A stretch of 64,000 nucleotides of DNA from JBBIRG01 sp964410965. GTDB taxonomy: Bacteria; CLD3; SB21; JBBIRG01. The DNA lies in NCBI GenBank assembly GCA_964410965.1, contig CAYPIY010000003.1:62001-126000 (forward strand), read 5' to 3'. Below, piece by piece: positions 61,914 through 64,000 of this stretch (positions are counted from its first letter, which is position 1; the number at the start of each line of letters is the position of its first letter). The notes beneath the pieces were generated by a model. The model worked only from the letters and a program-made list of their open reading frames with translations, was not told the DNA's origin and ran no database searches. The translations under genes were made by a program, and so were the position numbers.

Positions 61914-64000
61914 ATGAAAAGCAACATTTGGATTACCTTCCTATGGATGTTCTTTAATTCAACCTCCGCTTTCTGCCAGTCTGCGCTCTACACAACCCGC
62001 ATCGGTCAATGGGCGCAGGGACCCAGTTATGCCGTCGCTGTACAATATCCGTTTGCTTATATAAATAGCGGCTGCAATTTAAACATTATAAATGTTTCTG
62101 ATCCCGCCAACCCTTTCATAACGGGGTCTCTTGAATTGCCGGGAGTGATACGCGGCGGCATTGGAGCACGCTCCCCCTACCTTTTTGTCTGCGATGATGA
62201 ATTCGGTTTATATATTATTGACATCTCTGATTCGTCGCAGCCAATCATCACCGGTCATTATGACACGCCGGGTACGGCCTGGGATGTAACGGTCTCCGGC
62301 GATCTGGCGTACATTGCGGACGGCGAGCAGGGCCTGCAAATTATTAATATAGCCAATCCTTCCGTTCCTTGTTTTGCGGGCGCTTACAACACGCCAGGAA
62401 ATTGCAGGATGGTCATAATTCGGGATTCACTGGCTTATGTGACTGACGGAGATAAAGGATTACGCATTATTAATATCACGAATCCTTACAACCCCCAGCA
62501 AATAGGATTCTATGATACTCCCGGCTGGGCGGACGGGATCTCGCTCAGGGATCAGTATGCATATATCGCAGACTGGAACGGCGGAGTCCGCGTACTTTCC
62601 GTACAAAACCCGGCGACTCCGGTTTCGGTCGGATCGCTGACCACTCCCGGAAACGCTGAAGGACTTGTGATCAGGGACAGCGTCGTACTTATCGCGAATG
62701 CGGATCACGGTTTGCAGGTCGCCTCTATTGCCAATCCGGTTTCGCCGGTGCTGATCGGTTCGTATGATACTCCCGGAAATTCGGAGAATATCGCGTTGTA
62801 CGACAGTCTTGTTTTTATCGCCGATCTTGAAAGCGGCCTGCAGATCATCGATATCACGGAATCGTCAAACCCGGCCTGGCGAGGCAGATATCCGGCTTCG
62901 GGATTGTCGATGAATCTTTGTCTGTACGGATCCTATGCGTTACTGGCAAATAATGAACATGGTCTGATCATTTTTGACATTTCCGATTCAACACAACCTG
63001 CGGAAAACGGACATTTCGATACTCCGGGCACAGCAACCGGTATAGCCGCGGACTCCGGGTATTGTTACATCGCCGACGGTTCTGAAGGATTACGGATTAT
63101 CAATATCACCGATCCGCTGCATCCCACGGAATTGGGATTTTACGATACGCCCGGAACCGCCATGGATATTGCCGTTACGGACAGCCTCGCGTATGTGGCG
63201 GATTTTGATCAGGGTTTAAGGGTCATCAGCATAGCCGATAAGGCACATCCGCATGAGATCAGCTATTACAACACGCCCGGTATGGCTTACGGCGTAGCAA
63301 TCAAAGACACGATTGCATATGTCGCGGACTTATCTCGTGTGCGCATTGTGAACATCAAATACCCCTATAACCCATCCGAAATCGGTTCGTATGATACGCC
63401 GGGCTACGCTGTTTCGGTATTCTGTAAAGACACTTTGCTGTTTGTCGCGGACTACGGTTCCGGAATGCGCATACTGAATGTGAAGAATCCCGTTTCACCG
63501 GTCTCGGCTGGTTATTATGATACGCCGGGAAACGCTCAGGACGTGGCTGTAGAAGGTATATACGCATATGTCGCCGATGATTATGCCGGAGGATTGCAGG
63601 TACTTGACATCATTAATCCTGCTGCTCCGGTACTGGCCGGTTACTATCAGACATCCGGACTGGCGGTCGGTGTGGCTTTCAGGAACAATTGCGCATATAT
63701 TGCCGATTATGATGGGGGATTGATCATAGTAAAAAATGACCTGGTTCTTTCAGCAGGAAACAAAGATCATAACGAACATTCATTTCTTCTAAAACCAAAT
63801 TACCCGAATCCCTTCAATCCTTCCACCACATTATCTTTTTCTTTGCCGAGACAGGAACATGTGCAATTGACCCTATACAATTGTCTCGGCCAGAAAGTGA
63901 AAGAACTGGTTGACCGGATGTTGCCGGCAGGACATCATGAAATCATATGGGACGCATCGGGCATGGCCAGCGGGATTTATATTTGCAGGCTGAAGGCAGG
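61914..64000 (+). CDS. Large secreted LVIVD-repeat protein with sorting tail (3' end cut)
   Basis: The frame is open from ATG 61914 to the window edge, about 695 codons, with no stop reached. After a signal peptide (about 1-21) come about fourteen LVIVD-type repeats of 40-44 residues, each of the form YDTPGxAxxVxVxxxxAYIADxxxGLxIINI, which fold as beta-propellers. Near the end a NYPNPFNPSTTLSFSLP motif begins the C-terminal sorting module, and SGMASGIYICRLKAG is its penultimate part, so probably fewer than twenty codons are missing. It shares its tail type with the FISUMP gene 36 bp upstream. Confidence 0.88.
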   Translation, partial: MKSNIWITFLWMFFNSTSAFCQSALYTTRIGQWAQGPSYAVAVQYPFAYINSGCNLNIINVSDPANPFITGSLELPGVIRGGIGARSPYLFVCDDEFGLYIIDISDSSQPIITGHYDTPGTAWDVTVSGDLAYIADGEQGLQIINIANPSVPCFAGAYNTPGNCRMVIIRDSLAYVTDGDKGLRIINITNPYNPQQIGFYDTPGWADGISLRDQYAYIADWNGGVRVLSVQNPATPVSVGSLTTPGNAEGLVIRDSVVLIANADHGLQVASIANPVSPVLIGSYDTPGNSENIALYDSLVFIADLESGLQIIDITESSNPAWRGRYPASGLSMNLCLYGSYALLANNEHGLIIFDISDSTQPAENGHFDTPGTATGIAADSGYCYIADGSEGLRIINITDPLHPTELGFYDTPGTAMDIAVTDSLAYVADFDQGLRVISIADKAHPHEISYYNTPGMAYGVAIKDTIAYVADLSRVRIVNIKYPYNPSEIGSYDTPGYAVSVFCKDTLLFVADYGSGMRILNVKNPVSPVSAGYYDTPGNAQDVAVEGIYAYVADDYAGGLQVLDIINPAAPVLAGYYQTSGLAVGVAFRNNCAYIADYDGGLIIVKNDLVLSAGNKDHNEHSFLLKPNYPNPFNPSTTLSFSLPRQEHVQLTLYNCLGQKVKELVDRMLPAGHHEIIWDASGMASGIYICRLKA

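Overview
This 64 kb window comes from a moderate-GC, Gram-negative bacterium. Several secreted proteins end in a tail of the NYPNPFNPST type followed by a short beta-rich domain. That tail is the T9SS/FlgD-like sorting module common in the FCB (Bacteroidota-Chlorobi-Ignavibacteriota-Calditrichota/KSB1) group. The folB-folK-kinase cluster, the FISUMP and LVIVD-repeat secreted proteins, the Y_Y_Y-propeller histidine kinase and the tiny AURKAIP1/COX24-like ribosomal peptide fit the same group. I place it in the Ignavibacteriota/Calditrichota/KSB1 neighbourhood by inference; no marker gene here settles the phylum.

Layout. 0-8 kb: a ClpP-type protease, a DUF4097 repeat protein, a REC-GGDEF regulator overlapping a small lipoprotein, then a tight run accC-folB-folK-degenerate deoxynucleoside kinase-amrS, and an eroded Rhs core fragment. 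8-16 kb: a PAS/GAF histidine kinase facing an operon of BamB-like propeller, PEGA protein and a lone CcmB; a UPF0173 hydrolase; a CNNM/CorC-type membrane protein; a GNAT. 16-26 kb, mostly minus strand: tRNA-Pro(CGG), purS, M61 peptidase, a degenerate glycogen synthase with galT, a deoxyhypusine-synthase-like protein, a 1048-residue propeller histidine kinase and a DUF2461 protein.

26-36 kb is accessory. First comes a low-GC, single-strand block (beta-lactamase-like serine hydrolase, MBL hydrolase, small membrane proteins, NAD(P)-binding reductase). Then come three tandem secreted paralogues with sorting tails; two of them share 335 bp that are identical base for base. 36-46 kb: a membrane-anchored AraC regulator, two tiny single-span membrane peptides in front of an ion transporter with a strong terminator just before its start codon, a purK C-terminal relic, a NarL-type two-component pair, amtB, and purE-purK.

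46-64 kb: purN, a CsgG-type protein, a divergent pabA/pabB-pabC folate locus, a methyltransferase-truA pair, a sppA-HU-COX24-like operon closed by a terminator, a metallophosphoesterase, aroF, a Nudix hydrolase, an unrecognised gene, an orphan OppB-type permease, a LytS/LytR-type pair, and two secreted proteins with sorting tails, the second cut by the window edge.

Pathways represented in scattered pieces: folate (folB, folK, pabA, pabB, pabC), purines (purS, purK, purE, purN), fatty acid synthesis (accC) and shikimate entry (aroF). The most notable signals are the gene-conversion tract, the purK relic, the terminator/attenuator ahead of the transporter with its two micro-membrane proteins, two enzyme-family members that lost their nucleotide-binding motifs, and the Rhs relic.
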